Part shown: positions 22,326 through 22,663 of the stretch, in pieces
Layout: every line of letters begins with the position of its first letter
How positions within the stretch are numbered: position 1 is the first letter of the stretch
Assembly (NCBI GenBank): GCA_900542325.1
Contig: UQMY01000036.1
Location: 1-22,663 of the forward strand
DNA length: 22,663 bases
Direction: 5' to 3'
Origin: an uncultured Collinsella sp.
Lineage (GTDB): Bacteria > Actinomycetota > Coriobacteriia > Coriobacteriales > Coriobacteriaceae
The notes under the pieces: model-generated
Databases searched by the model: none
What the model was told of the DNA's origin: nothing
Seen by the model: the letters and a program-made list of their open reading frames with translations, nothing else
Program-made: the position numbers and the translations under genes

Positions 22326-22604
22326 TTAGCAGTAGAACGAGATCTCGTCCACAAGGAAAAATGCCTTCCATTTAGAGCAAATCAATTCATGCTGAGCGGC
22401 GATGATTTCACAGAGGTCATCAAGCGTGCTCCGGGGGATCTTCGCTTTGTTATTAGCGACAATGCAGCCACCTCTTCGAGTCAGCCAGATTTTGGCCGAG
22501 TTATCTGAAGGCGCCCCCTTGCAAACATGGACATGGATTGGCTCGCCCGCTTCATTGGACCAAAAGAAGACCCGATAGCCGCCAATAAGAAAAAGGCTAG
22601 GCAA
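22326..22604 (-). CDS. DUF4160 domain-containing protein, possibly cut at its 5' end by the window edge
   Basis: Small protein of about 92 residues with the DUF4160 pattern: a start like PSLFLIGGYRVFFWSNEAGEPIHVHVCKG, then AKIWLTRRGGCIVANN and a helical C-terminus KIPRSTLDDLCEIIAAQHELICSKW. The likely start is TTG 22604 with GAAGAG about 8 bases upstream, but the frame stays open to the window end, so an upstream start is possible. DUF4160 genes often sit beside a DUF2442 gene, a pairing sometimes treated as a toxin-antitoxin-like unit; no such gene follows here, though one could precede it outside the window. Function not known. Confidence 0.75.
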   Translation of the reverse strand: MPSLFLIGGYRVFFWSNEAGEPIHVHVCKGAPSDNSAKIWLTRRGGCIVANNKAKIPRSTLDDLCEIIAAQHELICSKWKAFFLVDEISFYC

Positions 22605-22663
22605 CTTTAGGCTCTTCGGGGGTTTGTGTGGGTTAGCCGCCCGGTAAAAGTGCCCGCCTAGCA

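Overview
The window looks like chromosome of a high-GC, anaerobic, Gram-positive gut actinobacterium of the Coriobacteriia, most likely Collinsella or a close relative. That placement rests on gene style, GC-rich codon use, strong AGGAGG-type ribosome sites and the particular mix of genes; no database search was possible. No phage, rRNA, tRNA or CRISPR array was found.

Layout. (1) 62-3004: a minus-strand pair, a D-aspartate-ligase-like ATP-grasp enzyme followed by an aspartate racemase, then a divergent MOSC-domain protein. (2) 3070-6067: a secreted coiled-coil protein with a lysozyme-like C-terminal domain, an AAA/DUF4143 ATPase on the opposite strand, four 23-bp tandem repeats, and a decayed second copy of the secreted gene's 3' end with its own terminator. 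(3) 6078-9654: a minus-strand group with a receptor-type Ser/Thr kinase split by a frameshift, an HTH protein and a Tat-type lipoprotein, then a small membrane protein and a higBA-type toxin-antitoxin pair. (4) 9756-15123: lysine biosynthesis. A clear lysine riboswitch precedes a plus-strand operon encoding a single-frame LysA-DapA fusion, DapB and DapH; an M20 amidohydrolase that could be the N-acetyl-diaminopimelate deacetylase is divergent. (5) 15367-22604, all minus strand: a nucleoid-associated protein, a DUF2974 hydrolase-like gene bracketed by inverted copies of a 33-bp repeat, L-lactate dehydrogenase, a class I/II aminotransferase, glutamine-dependent NAD+ synthetase, and a DUF4160 protein at the edge.

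How the genes fit together. DapA, DapB, DapH, an aminotransferase, an M20 deacetylase and LysA are the acetylase route to lysine apart from DapF, and lysine would repress the operon through the riboswitch. The ligase/racemase pair would supply and attach D-Asp to the peptidoglycan stem peptide, and the secreted coiled-coil protein is a likely wall hydrolase, so much of the window concerns cell-wall precursors and remodelling. Lactate dehydrogenase and NAD+ synthetase serve fermentation and NAD supply.

Most unusual points: the in-frame LysA-DapA fusion, the duplicated gene end beside the tandem repeats and ATPase gene, the inverted repeats tightly bracketing one gene, and the kinase broken between its catalytic loop and its DLG motif.
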